Position numbers and translations under genes: made by a program
Shown here: positions 1 through 11,521 of the stretch, one piece after another
Layout of the letters: every line of letters begins with the position of its first letter
How positions within the stretch are numbered: the stretch's first letter is position 1
DNA from: Roridomyces roridus
Taxonomy: Eukaryota; Basidiomycota; Agaricomycetes; Agaricales; Mycenaceae
Length of the DNA stretch: 64,000 nucleotides
NCBI GenBank assembly: GCA_029378245.1
Contig: JARKIF010000024.1
Location: 62,001-126,000 of the forward strand
Reading direction: 5' to 3'
Notes under the pieces: generated by a model
Database searches by the model: none
What the model saw: only the letters and a program-made list of their open reading frames with translations
What the model was told of the DNA's origin: nothing

Positions 1-178
1 CATCGTCTGGAACGGAAGGGTAGGGAACCCGGGAAGGGAGCGGGGTTGTGGCGAGGAGTTGTTGGATGAGGGTTAGGAGGGCTGGGTCTTTTTCGAGAGC
101 GAGCTTGGCAGCGAACTCGTGGCGCTTCTTGTAAGGCTGGTTGCCCACCTGGAGCATGAACTCGTCTGCGGACAACAT
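1..178 (-). CDS. N-terminal exon of an unrecognised gene, cut by window edge
   Basis: An open frame runs leftward from an ATG at 178-176 to the edge of the window without a stop, giving 59 codons. The start sits in a good fungal context (CCACCATG). The protein begins MLSADEFMLQ and continues with a mainly helical, charged and then leucine-rich stretch ending in a proline-containing segment. I do not recognise the family from this short piece. The gene is divergent from nothing visible, and the 3' end of the GMC oxidoreductase lies about 180 bp to its right. Codon use and the clean ATG make it likely to be a real first exon, but the product cannot be named. Confidence 0.6.
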   Translation of the reverse strand, partial: MLSADEFMLQVGNQPYKKRHEFAAKLALEKDPALLTLIQQLLATTPLPSRVPYPSVPDD

Positions 179-356
179 GGTGGCAGAAAGGAAGAGGAGT
201 GTATGTGACTCGTGGGCGCTGTGATGTGGAAGCGAGCGCCGATCAGCGCTGATTGATCGGTGATTCATGCGGCTGTGTCGAAACATTTGATGGCCGATGG
301 CTTCCCGAAATTTGTACAAAGCTGGCAACTACTTACTCCCAACTTACCTCCGCTAA

Positions 357-2972
357 TCACTTTCTTTTCTGTCCGATAATGTCCGCCGCTGGTTCTCTTC
401 ATGAATGGACCACAAAATCGACACAAAGCCACTGACCTTTCTCGGCAATCACATACGCCGTCGCTATAGATCAATTAATTTCAATCTCAGCCGCTGAGTC
501 ACAGCAACAGACCTTGTGTATGCGCGGCGATATGCAACGGGATAATGCTCAGGTCCACGACTCGCAGATTCGTCGTCCCGTACACCTAATTCGGCCTTGA
601 GAATAATGGATAAATGAAAGCAAGTGAAATGCACCTTCAAATCCGGATCGACCACTCCATTCTTGTCCTTTGGCAACATCGAACAGCTGCCGACGGTATC
701 TATTCCCAATCAACACTGGCTTGCGCATATACGACGAAAGGCATGCAACTCACGCCACGTCGTCCGATGATAATTCCGAACATAGTCTACGGAACTACAT
801 CAACAGCCACCGAGAAAGAACAACGGAGAGCACGCACCCCGAATCTCTTCGTCCGACGAATATTTCTCGAGCCCCGGATCCACCTCCCGCACCACGCCGG
901 ATTTGAACGGCTCTATTTCGTAGAGCGAGCGAAGGTACTTGATATGTTGAAAGTGAATCTCCAGATCTACACGGGGTTGGATTTCGGAACAACGGAGCTA
1001 AAACCCACACACCGAAATCGTTCTCAAAGTAACGAGGGTCGATGGTCGGAGCTTCAAATGGATCAGTGGACTTTGCGTGCTACAAGCCACTGGCAGTCAG
1101 AATTTCTCTGTGCGAATAATGGTACGCACGATGGTCCCACGCGAAAACGGGTGGTTTAAGATCGGCGTCATGGTAAAGTAAGTTTTGCCAGGTTCGGGCA
1201 GCGCTTCAATGCAGAATCAACCACTGGACCTTGACAAAAATATTTGGACGCACTGATCCTATAGCCACACCAGTCAAACAACTTCCTGAAAGAAAAGGGT
1301 TAAGCAAACTCACGTAGCTTTGGACATCGGCACCGCAATGAGTTGCAAATCCGGCAACGAATCATCCCTGAGACGTGCGATCTGCAGCTCATATTGCTCT
1401 CGCAACCCCGGAGGCATACCACCGGCTTCGACCTGTGCTTCAATTCCCGCAGCAACGCGCTCAATCAGCGCCGGCGCATCGGGGGTAGCCGCGGAGAGAG
1501 GGAGATATGCGAGGGAGGTTATACCAGCGCGGTGGGCGCCGAGGCCTTGTGCACTGAGTTGAATATGTTGAGATGAGTAAGTAAGAGAGGCGGAAAGAAT
1601 ATCACGCACTGCAACCTCTTCGCCTCAGCCGCGTACTCCGGGTCCCGCATGAGGTCGTGCGTAGGCGGGGACCCCGCCAACTCCAACGAAATGTCCACAG
1701 ACGAATGCTCCTGGACATTCTCACCAACTCCATCCAGATGAATCTTCGTTTGAACATCAATCGCCGAGAGCACCTCCGGGCGGCCGATCCCCGAAAGTTC
1801 GAGGATCTTGGGACTTTGAATTGCCCTGCAGAAATGTTTGAAATGTACTGCAGGAAGAAGCGGTGAACATACCCTGCGCTCAAGATGACTTCCTCCGCAG
1901 CACGAACCCGACGCGTCTGACCTCGATGAATGTACTCGACGTAGCGAGCAGTCAACCCCTCGCCCGTACCCTGTTCGTCGAATAAGATACGCGCAACGGT
2001 AGCTTCAGCGAGTACCTGCGACTTTCAACATCCCAATGTCCGAACGAAAGAAAGTTGCACTTACAACTAAATTCGGCCTATCCCTCGCAGGCCCATAATA
2101 CCCATTTGCACAATACGATCGCGTCCAGTCCCTCGGGTCGAGATTGGCGCTGGCAATCCAAGACCCAGTGATCTACTCTGTCAAGTTAGCGGATGAAAAA
2201 GGGGGAAGGATACACGCACATCACCGCCATACGGATCCCCCACCCTCCTCAAACCCTTCTTCTTCAACGTCCCCTGCACGATATCATCAATCGCATGATA
2301 GTGAAACGGAATCGTCGTGTGTATAGGCCCATTCGTCCCGTGGAACTGCGGCTCGTAGCCTTGCGGGACCAAGTCCGGTTGGGGTTCCGTGGGTGGGTGG
2401 AACGTCTCGCTTTTCATCGAATATTTCAGATATTCCGCCCAATTCCACCCTGGGTTTCCCAGTTTCTCGATATCGTTGATGTCCGCTGCGGGGGGTTTCG
2501 ACCATACTATTCATCTCATGTTTGATAAGAGAGGGAATAAGGAAGGATGAAGGAAGGACGCACCGTAGAAATTCAACCCCGAACTCCCACCCAATCCCTT
2601 CCCCCGACTCCAAATAAACTCCTTCCCTCCCGAGAGAGGCTGCAGTACGGTCTTGAAAGCCCAGTCGTACTATTCCCGTACGTCAATTCTCCTGTTCGGT
2701 GCGGGGACGGAATGAAAGTACCTTGGGATTCCCGACACTCTTCGAGAACTGCCCCGGGACGATGATCTCGGGGTCGTCCAGATTAGCTTCACCTGCCTCG
2801 AGCACAAGGACCCTAATCGTCTCGTCCTCCGAGAGGCGGCATGCAAGTGCGAGGCCGGCGGTCTACGGACGTCAAACGACGAGCGAGACATGAAAGACGG
2901 GGAACTCACCCCGGCCCCGATGACGATATAGTCGAACTCTTGGTTCTCCGTCAGAGAGTCTACGAGAGGCAT
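357..2972 (-). CDS. GMC (glucose-methanol-choline) oxidoreductase, FAD-dependent
   Basis: A multi-exon flavoprotein gene with about sixteen short introns. The N-terminus reads DYIVIGAG, an intron, then TAGLALACRLSE and VLVLEAG, which is the Rossmann FAD-binding fold. Further exons give WSRGKGLGGSSGLNF (GMC signature 1), AAEEVILSAG (signature 2), LSGIG, PTIDPRYFENDF, and the C-terminal WHTVGSCSML with the catalytic His, then LRVVDLSIIPLHIAAHTQ with the second active-site His. It ends AEKAADIIGQKRK. About 590 residues, normal for the family, and no stop interrupts the spliced frame I traced. Members oxidise alcohols or sugars with O2 or quinones as acceptors. No signal peptide precedes the FAD motif, so a cytosolic enzyme is more likely than a secreted aryl-alcohol oxidase. 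The ATG at 2972 was chosen because it starts MPLVDSL directly before the FAD motif. Substrate cannot be assigned. Confidence 0.9.
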
Positions 2973-3556
2973 GATTTGCGGCGTGGACTTGAGGGAAAGG
3001 ACGGGGCGTGGGTACAATAAGCCTGGGTTATATGGATTGCAAAAGAGGCTTCGATCTGCGGCTATGTGCGATCCGGTTTAGAATCCCTATATCTTCATCC
3101 AATGACGGACGAGCCTCGTTGATAGAGAGGGACACGTGAGGCATGGCCGTGGTTCTTGGGCTGTTGGGGAATTTCTCGTGGAATTCGATTCTCGTCTGTG
3201 TGACGCACGATGGCTGGGAGCAGTCATCGATGAGTACAGAGTGAGTATTCCGCTCTCGGGCTTGAGCACTTATGACCAAGAGGATGCACATTCCGGCGAG
3301 CTTTCAAGATAAGATGCTGAGAAACACCTTTTTGAGACCAGGACAGTTGCGCGCGGGGGTCTTGTGCAGCGTTGGCAGGGAGGTCGTGATATGACCGAGG
3401 ATGTCATCGGAGAGGGTCAAAGCGTACATGCAAAAGATGCAAGGAAGGTGGAAGTCGGGAACAAGAGCGATTTGATCAAGATCTGATTGATTGATGATCT
3501 AACAAGCTGTAACAAACATCTTCCTTCTTGTCATCGACCATCACCGTCCCCAGACA
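2973..3556. other. Divergent intergenic region between GMC gene and F-box pseudogene
   Basis: About 580 bp between two divergently oriented genes. I see no coding exon, repeat or clear TATA motif. It presumably holds the promoter of the GMC gene on the minus strand. Confidence 0.4.
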
Positions 3557-4195
3557 ATGTCAGATGTCGATCCTCACGCCAACGCCAAACTGCGCGCCGA
3601 CCTTGCTCAAATTCGATCCCAGATCGCGGCTCTCGAGTCACAACTGGCGGTCCTACACGAAAGACAGCAGACGGTGTCCACAGCACTTGATTCCATCGTC
3701 TACCCGATCCTCGCTCTCCCTTTCGACATGACTGCCGAAATCTTCGTGCACTATCTGGACGTCCCCGACGACGTCTACATCTCGATGCCCACGCCTCTCA
3801 TCTTGGCCAGCGTTTGTAGCCAGTGGCGGAGCATTGCACTTTCATGCCCTCGATTGTGGCCTGCTCTCCGGACGGGGAAGCCTGCGCCGCTCCACCGCCC
3901 AGCGCACCACCTGGATCTCCTGCAATCGCGACTTTCTCGCGTCGGCGCTCTCCCTTTCCGACTCGACACAGTCCTACACGTGCAATACCATCCATACCCA
4001 GACAAGATACTCCCAATCCTCGCACCGTACCTTCCTCAGATATTGAATCTTTTTTACTTTCCCATGCGACTCATTGAGCGGCCGACCTCTGCCACTCACG
4101 TCCCTGATGCACCTTGACGTCAAGGCCAAACTTTGGATGCCTGGCAGCCGAGATATCGCACTTCCTCCCATCGGGCCCGTCCCGAAGCAAATTTC
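3557..4195 (+). pseudogene. F-box-like protein, truncated and frameshifted copy
   Basis: The frame begins MSDVDPHANAKLRADLAQIR, a coiled coil (LRADLAQIRSQIAALESQL), followed by the F-box-like core IVYPILALPFDMTAEIFVHY and then LASVCSQWRSIAL. It is a close paralogue of the gene at 29650, which shares the whole N-terminus. Coding stops at 4117. Beyond the stop another frame still resembles the paralogue: SLMHLDVKAKLW and ALPPIGPVPKQ match its SLTELDLRAVRW and VLPPAPHLRE. An indel near 4060-4100 has therefore broken the gene, and no similarity can be followed past about 4195. F-box proteins recruit substrates to SCF ubiquitin ligases; the leucine-rich C-terminal half that would bind the substrate is lost here. 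Confidence 0.75.
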
Positions 4196-4606
4196 AACCT
4201 GAATCATCCCCACGCTTCTGCGCAGCGTGTCCCGTACTCTTCCGAATACCCATTGCCATTCGCCCATCCGCCGTCATTCGCGGTAACCTACTCCCCAGAA
4301 ACGCTGTACCGGAACTCTCTGAATCGGAACCAACCTCATCCGGCCGCGCGTGGTGACTACTATCGCTACGAGTAGCGTGGTTATGTCTGCAAGGACGTTT
4401 ATTCGTTCTCTGCATCGACTCTCGACCCTACTTGTCCCGTGCCACCGCATCAACAATAGCGAGTTTTTCAATATCTGATCATACATTACACTCCGCCTCC
4501 TCGTTCCCATCTGAATCCAAATATTCACCCTCGATATCCCTTCTTGTACGACTATATATCTGCCTTCCTCCCGAACTAACGGTTTCAACGTTCGTTTCTG
4601 CATTGA
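4196..4606. other. Decayed tail between F-box pseudogene and CHAT gene
   Basis: This should hold the 3' half of the F-box pseudogene, but I cannot align it with the intact paralogues by eye. No other gene, repeat or RNA was recognised. It also contains the 3' untranslated region of the convergent CHAT gene. Confidence 0.3.
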
Positions 4607-7600
4607 TTATAGTCCGTAATGGACGAAAGGCACCCAGCGCATGAACGCTACACGAGTCCTCAACTTCTTCACGGCGAGATGCAACGCCTCGGCCGAGTCG
4701 TTCAAATCAGGAGGCACAAAATCTGGATCGGTGTGCCGGAAGAGATGTCTGTAAAATGTTTCAGCAACCTCTGGTCCATCGGGGTCATGTATCGTCCTGC
4801 ATTCAATCAACCAGTTAGAAAATACCAAGGACTTCAAATTTGAACACACCAGATAGTCGCCACCACCCCTCGGAATCCTGCAAACAGCAGCGTCGCCGCG
4901 AGATGGATGACCTCATCCGGAGCGTTAGAGTCCCCCATGGCCGTCTGACACGCGCTTAGGAACGCCAACCCCATCCCTGGCCCATGTTTGGGAATCTCCG
5001 TTTCCTCCGGATCCGAGTCTTCGTGCACGCCGGTGTATTTCATGATCTCCTCGACCGTCAACTTTTCGTTTCCAATGACGAGCGCGCTATGGAGGGGTTT
5101 ATGCGTGTCTTGTACTCCGTGGCAGGCAAAGTGGATTATGGACGACGTGTGTAGGTGTGGTAGGATCTTTTCTGTGGACACGGGCGAGTGTGGGGTACCG
5201 AATGTTGTTAGCCATTGGTGGGGAATGCATTGTTGAATTTTCTGCAGTTCCTCGGTGGTGTAGGGTAATGCCGAATACCCCGGAAGACTGGTGGTAGGTT
5301 GTATTACGGCCGTGGCTTTGAGGGAAGTCATCGGGGAAAAGGGTGGGGAGAGAAGTGCCTTTAGAGTGGGCGTATAGGAAGAGATCACGTAGTCGGAGGT
5401 GCACACGTTTCGCCTGTAAATTCCCGCAGCGTGGATGGGCAGAGAAGCGAAAGGTCCCGTTGGACACCACCATATGCGACCGGGATTGTCAGATTTCTGA
5501 GTACAAGATCAGACCAATAATATCCCAACGAGAACAACGCACCTCGATGTTCAAGCTTTGGAGAACTGGGTAGACGACCGAGATCCAGAGGCACTCCAAC
5601 AACGAGGCCATACGCTCATCAAGACTCTTTCCTTCGTCGTAGACCAATTTCCCCTTTAATCGGTGGGTGTCAGCATCGCCGCGACCAGACATTTTCGCAG
5701 CAAAGGAACCCTCGATCTCGGAATCATGTATCGGTCGCCCAGAAACGAGAATCCGAAGTACGTCTGCCAAGAACTCGACAAACTCGCGAGGTCCGAGCAT
5801 GCGAAGTTTGATGTACTTGCTGTTTCCATCCGACCTAGGCTTGAGGATCAGGGCATGGCACGATTTTCTCCAGCTGTGAGAATCACGACGGGGCCACGCG
5901 CAGCGGCAAGCCGTAGCTTTTTCAAAGCCTTTGTGCTGCATGAAGTCCTCGAATCCAGGCACCGTAGCTCGAATGACTTGAACGGTTTGATCCCATTCAT
6001 TGTTCAACCGCCGGCACTTTACACCCTCTGCTTCCAGGGTAGCCATATTCTTGTGATGGTCACTGGAGTAGATATTCCGACGCTCAACATGGAACGAGCT
6101 GCTTTCGAGTTTTTGAGCTAGATCTGTGAGCTTGGCTGAAAGCGCTGGGTTGGAGATGCGTAGCTCATCAAGCGGGGTGCGGAGGTTGAGAGACTGGGAC
6201 CAGAATACAGCGCGCCCGGCCTCCAGGAACGTGAAAACGAGATCCAGACGACCCAGCTCAATTGCACACGAAGCAGCATCTGCTCCGAGATTACGAGTCT
6301 GGGATGAAGCCAGCACATGGCGGGCTTCGACGTTCAAGCTAAGGGCTGCCAGTTGGGGTAGGAGTCCGAGCGAACACTTGTAGGCCTCCAACGCAGAGGC
6401 ATCGTGTAACTTATGAGCGTACCAAGCCCAATTCTTGGCAACCCGGAAGCGTTGCAGGGGTGAAGTCGATGTGTACATCGCAGCTTCGCGGAAAAGGGGC
6501 AGTGCGGTTGAAAATTGGCCGTGGGTAGCTAGAGCACAAGCATAGTTGCAGAGGTAGTAAATTTTGTCTGGGTGTGATGTGGGACACAGAGTGAGGGCAT
6601 CTCGGTACATTGCGATGGTCTCTTTTGCGTCTCTTTCGTCGTGATGTAGTCTGTACCGCTCGGCCAGAGCATTTCCTAGATTGTTCATGGCAGCGGCGCG
6701 CGAAAACTTGCCTGGAAGACCAAGAGCGAGAGCTTGGCGATGCAGCTCCACCGCCTCCTCTATATCCGCGTCATTTCTGGGATTGTAGTTTTGGAATCGT
6801 GTGAGAAGTGCATTTGCCAGACCGATGAGGGCGTCTACACGAACGCCGGAATGAGACGGCCCCGGAGGGCTCAGTGCGAGAGTATCATGCAACAGTTGGA
6901 CTGCCTCGTCGAGATCTCGTGGATCTTTCCGCTCGTGCAGACAGAGCGCGAGGTTGTTGCAAGAAGTCGTTCGCTTGAAATGTGAGGGTGGACGCAGAGC
7001 AAGCGCCTCTCGATGCAGCTGCGTTGCTTCCTCGAGATCGGCGTCATCCCCACGTCGTTGAAATCGTGAGTAGATAGCGTTCGCCAGGCGATCGAGGGAT
7101 ATGTCGCGCTTTGAATACGGATCCGGCTGGTTGGAGATGGTTTCTCGGAGGAGTTGGATGGATTCTTCAAAGTCTGCCTCGCTCCCAGCACGAGTAAACC
7201 GTTTGTAAACATAGTCGGCGAGGTTGTTGAGTGGGTTGATCCGCTGGGGATGGGATTCCGGGAATAAAGGCAGAGCCTCGCGAAGGACCTGAATGGCTTC
7301 ATCGAGATCAGATAGAACTTCGCTGTGTTCGAACAGCTCAGCCAGTGTTTGGGCGAGATTATTGAGATAGAATCCCCGGTTTACATCACGCTGCGGGGAA
7401 AACACGAGAGCGGCCTTGTGGATCCGCACTGCCTGGTCCATATCAGATGTATTGTGCTGGCCATACTCGAATCGGGCAGCGAATGAGCTAGTGAGTTCGT
7501 CGAGAACCCTGCGTTGCCCTTGAAATGTTTCTGGGCACAGGCCCCAAGCGTGGTGACCCAATCGCAATGCTTCTTCCATATCTGCAGGATCTCTTCGGAG

Positions 7601-8347
7601 ACGAAATCGTGCAGTGAGAACTTCCATCAGGGCTTTCAGCCAATTGACCTGTTTCGGAGGGAAAGGACCGATGCCTTCGAGACTAAGCTGAACATGTTCG
7701 CGCTGGAATCGTTGGAGAATCGAATGTCCGATATTTTCCAGCGTCGTGGTCTGCTTTGCAGCAGGCGGAGGGGCAAGCTCCAGAGCGTCGCGATGAAACT
7801 GGATAGCCTCGTCAACGTCTTTTGGATCTTCGAAATACTTCATCCGCGTCCACAGCTGTTTTCCGAGCTCGTAGAGCGCCGTAGCCCGATCGGGATATTG
7901 GACAGAAAGCAGCAGATGGTCGCGGGAGAGTTGGATGGCCTCGTCCATGTCGGCTGCATTGTGGTAGATTTGGAAACGATTGATGAGGCAGTCGGCGAAC
8001 TGGGAGAAGAACATTCCCCGCCTGGGATGCGAAGCCGGCAACAGCTTGAGAGCCTCGCGGTAGATGGGCACTGCCGCCTCCAAGTCCGCCACGCCATTTA
8101 AGTGTTCGAACCGGAAGGAGAAGGACGCCGCCTGGTTGTACAAGAACCTGGCGCGATCCGGGTGGGGTTCTGGGCAAAGAGTGACGATCTCGCAGCGCAG
8201 TTCGATAATTTCGTCGAGATACTTGAGCTCCCCATACTGTTCGACCCTCCGATGAATCGCGTTGGCGAGTTCATGGAGCGCCATAGGTCGATCAGGATGC
8301 GGTGCCGGCTTGAGAAGCACTTCCTCCCTATGGCGCGCGATTTCCAT
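4607..8347 (-). CDS. TPR-repeat protein with C-terminal CHAT (caspase-like) protease domain
   Basis: Three exons read from 8347: 8350-5543, 5496-4850 and 4796-4607, with introns of 46 and 53 nt; phases agree and give about 1,213 residues. An upstream exon probably adds more, because splicing out 8351-8399 joins SFNILISEFIR in frame to DMEIARHREE. Residues 1-650 are a long run of degenerate TPRs of the type 'DLEEAIQLHREALALRP...HPDR...LNNLANAL'. The end is a CHAT domain: IWWCPTGPFASLPIHAAG, DYVISSYTPTLKALL, IIHFACHG (catalytic His), AFLSACQTAMGD (catalytic Cys), VIHLAATLLFAGFRGVVATI, and a final DGPEVAETFYRHLF. CHAT domains belong to the caspase-separase clan; bacterial and fungal members act in proteolytic immune or death pathways. 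No N-terminal sensor or effector domain is visible. One segment of about 20 codons near 5860-5920 is read in a shifted frame (see findings). Confidence 0.9.
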
Positions 8348-8400
8348 GTCCTACGAGCGCCATCTAAATATAGAGTTTAGAGGAAGGAAATACACGCACC

Positions 8401-11155
8401 GAATGAATTCTGAAATGAGGATGTTGAAACTGTTTGAGGAGTCTTCTTTTATTCCTGATACCGTTAGGTACAGGTTTCTATAGGGCGCCCTAATTTTTGG
8501 TTTTTGCGGGCCATCACGTTTTTGTCATTGGTTTTTGCGTCAGCACTGATGGATCCAGCCAAATGCTCATTGAAGCCGAGATTTGCCGCGCCACCAACGC
8601 AATATGCATGACCTCACCCGCCGGGAGCAGTTATATCCGATAGATTTTTCAACATCTGTGCAAATGCCATGCACAGATGTCGGGTTCTTTGCCGAAAGAA
8701 ATCCCAGGCCTGTCAAAGTGACAAAGGGAGTGCCTTGCTCAGTCTCTTGCTTTTCGCCTCCGGAGCAACTCCCGAGTCCCAACCAGCACCACATAGCGCC
8801 ACATCCATATTTGAAGGCCAGGTCCTGGTCAAGCACCAATGAAATTGATCAAACACTCCTGCAAGCTCTTGTAGTGCTCTCTCCAAGCTCTCTCCAGCTT
8901 CCAGGGAGCGAGGGAGTGCGGCGCACGGACGAGCGACGATGAATGATGATGTATTGCCCTCCTGTCCTCCTCTCTCTTCGGCTTTCAACTCACATTTTCT
9001 GACTCAACGCTTTCTTGGTGGGCAGGAGCAAGGGAGTGGAGCGCGAAGCGGCGCACGACCGAGCGATCATCGTAACGTCATGTGGATGTCCACAGATCCT
9101 ACATACGCACCACCCTTCCTCATCCACAATTTAATGCTGTCGTTTTCGTTCTTTCCCTGAGCCTGAATCTGAGAACAAGAATTACTATTTGAAGGTCCTG
9201 ATGGAACTTGTTATGCCCGAGAAAATTGCAAGAAAACGTGCTAGATGTTCACGCATTGCCGCTTTCGGTAGCAGGCCCTGCCGCTTGCCGGCCCTACAGC
9301 TTTATAAGTCGCAGGCTGGCGTCAATCATCGACTTTTCCTGCACATGCCGTCGGGTAAGCGGGAGTTCTAGGGCAAGGGCAAGACGGCATGTGGAGTCCT
9401 TGCATTTGACATAAGCAATGGAAGTTGCCGGTGCAATCAAGAAAGACTCAAAAAAGACGATCTTGTTGAATGACGGCGACATGGTGGTTCTGTAAATTCG
9501 TGATGTAGCCTCACATGAAGGATATGAGTAGACGCGGCGCGTGCAAGGAATGAAGTACTCGTGTATGTCATTGGAGAGACGAGCTGAGCCATGCACGCGG
9601 CATTCTTCTCTTGACGTGCGCCTCCGAGTCGACCCTGCATCGTGAGAGAGGTCCTGAATCCGAGCTGGTGCAGAAAAAGGTGTGTGACCGTCGGGAAGAA
9701 AGGCGGATCAGAACTTGATCAGAACAGCTTTGCCAGCGACCACGACAAGCCGAATCCACACTTCGGAACTACTGTACTTAGGACCCGTTAACGCCTCCTT
9801 GAAGGCGTCTCTGGACGACTTTCTTTCCCCATGGACAAGCTCTATCGCTGCCGCTGACCCACGGACCCAGTCGCTGGTTAGCGACAATCTCATGGAAGGG
9901 CAATGGTACGCGTATCCTTCTCTCTTTCCGTCATCCGACACACGCTGATCTGGGAAAAGATGGACTTCCATGGTCGCTGCGATCCCTTCAGCCGAGTGTA
10001 TGACCTCCTAGCGATGCAGCTCCACTACCCGCTTCAAGGTCCCACAAATCACGCTGACAAGGATGACGGATGAATAGCCCTGAAGAGCTTAAGCAGAGAT
10101 GAAGCTATGACTCGTTGGAGCGTTCTCCGCCTTGTTACCACCGCTTTCGTCCTCACCTTCTCTGACCACTTCTTCAGTCTATTACAATCTGCTTTTCGTC
10201 GAGCGCGCCTCGGACTCGTTTGCAGCTCCGCACCACCACATCGAGAGACGCAGCGCGCGCGCGGCACCGTCCCTATAGCCTTCATCTTCGCCTCCATCTT
10301 CCCCGTCGCCCACCTCCCCTCCCTCCGCCAATCGCCGCCTCTATCCATCATTTTTGGATCGGTACAGATCACTCTGGCGGCTTGGGTGCGCTGTCCCTCC
10401 TCTTCCTCGTCTCCCGTGCGTAGCCGTTCCAGCCTGGAGAAGGATGGCGAACGCTGCGCATCGCAGTAGGGCTTGGGGCTTTGTGACGTTGAGATACCGG
10501 GGTGGATGGTCGTTCTACCCTTAAACGCGGTCGGTTACTGCGAGCGGTCTTGTAAGGGGAAAGTGGTGTGGGACCGTTTTCAGGCGCTGCCATCCCCGTC
10601 GCCATCTGCCTCTTTAACCCGTATGCATACGCCGGGGGAGCCCTCCTATACAGACCTTGATCTGGGTGGACGCTCGTCACAGTCTCATACTCGCGCCATC
10701 TGACCCAAGGAGGGTCGGGAGCATGGTCTGCCCATCTGCACTCAGCCCTTGTTGCACGCGGCCAGGACGTTGCTGTAGAACTCGGATGGGCTCCGGCTAG
10801 TAGCAGTGGAGTCTTGCTGCTGAATTGGTAGAAGTGGCGAACAGCTCCCGCCTCGTTCCATTTGTTTTTAAGCCTCATAGCGGCGAGGTTGGTGCCCTGG
10901 AGTAGTGATATGTAACTCTCAATCCCACTTGGTGGGTGGGCCGAGGCTGTTCCCGGCAGACCGAGTACTTCTGGGCTCAATCTGGGCTGCATCTGCTTTT
11001 ACTACACAGGGAGCAAATTCCTTTATGTAAATGGAAGTTAACCGGGCGGTGGATGTCCGGCGGTCAAATATTTGTAACTGTAGCTCAAAATCTAAGCGCA
11101 CCGCCGTGGTGCGATTCCACTGCGCATGTACTGAGGGCGCGTGTCTGTTATTGAA
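8401..11155. other. Gene-poor interval between CHAT gene and LINE
   Basis: Open frames here are short, overlapping and resemble no family I know. An open frame at 9715-9948 on the plus strand and a 207-codon frame at 10369-10992 on the minus strand have protein-like composition but no motif and no convincing start or splice context. The upstream end of the CHAT gene and its promoter should lie in 8400-8900. A loosely repeated phrase of 'GGGAGTG(C/G)(G/A)GCG...GCGCAC' type occurs near 8910 and 9030. Confidence 0.3.
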
Positions 11156-11173
11156 TTTTTTTTTTTTTTTTTT
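11156..11173 (-). repeat. Poly(A) tail of the LINE
   Basis: Eighteen consecutive T on the plus strand directly at the 3' end of the minus-strand LINE. This is the expected mark of target-primed reverse transcription and fixes the element's orientation and right end. Confidence 0.8.
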
Positions 11174-11521
11174 GGAGCGTTGGATAATGCATATAAGTCT
11201 GCAGAAGCATTCTAGTATACATCCGCTGGTGTCACTGGAAAAAATAAACCAGTATATAAGCCGGGAATTAAGCCGCTCGGGAGGAAATGCCTTTATGCAC
11301 GGTATCAACCAGTGTGGGACTCCTGCGTGTGTGTTTCAACCTACTGTACTATTTCAACCGGATCTTCGGGCCTTGTGACCTGTGACCCACATCCTTCGAT
11401 TTTCGAACCTTCGAATTACCATATAAGGAAAGCCGCCGAAGGCGGCCCGGAAGTTTTGATGGTATCATTGCCCTTGGGGCAGGAGGCAAGGTCTGTGACA
11501 TGGGACACTTATTTTGATCCT

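Noticed and set aside
614..1159. 181-codon plus-strand open frame
   Set aside because: It lies antisense to the spliced C-terminal exons of the GMC oxidoreductase, whose motifs account for the sequence.
7514..8101. 195-codon plus-strand open frame
   Set aside because: Antisense to the TPR region of the CHAT gene; repeats produce open antisense frames.
10369..10992. 207-codon minus-strand open frame
   Set aside because: No motif, no start or splice context, and an equally long opposing frame. GC-rich sequence gives such frames by chance.
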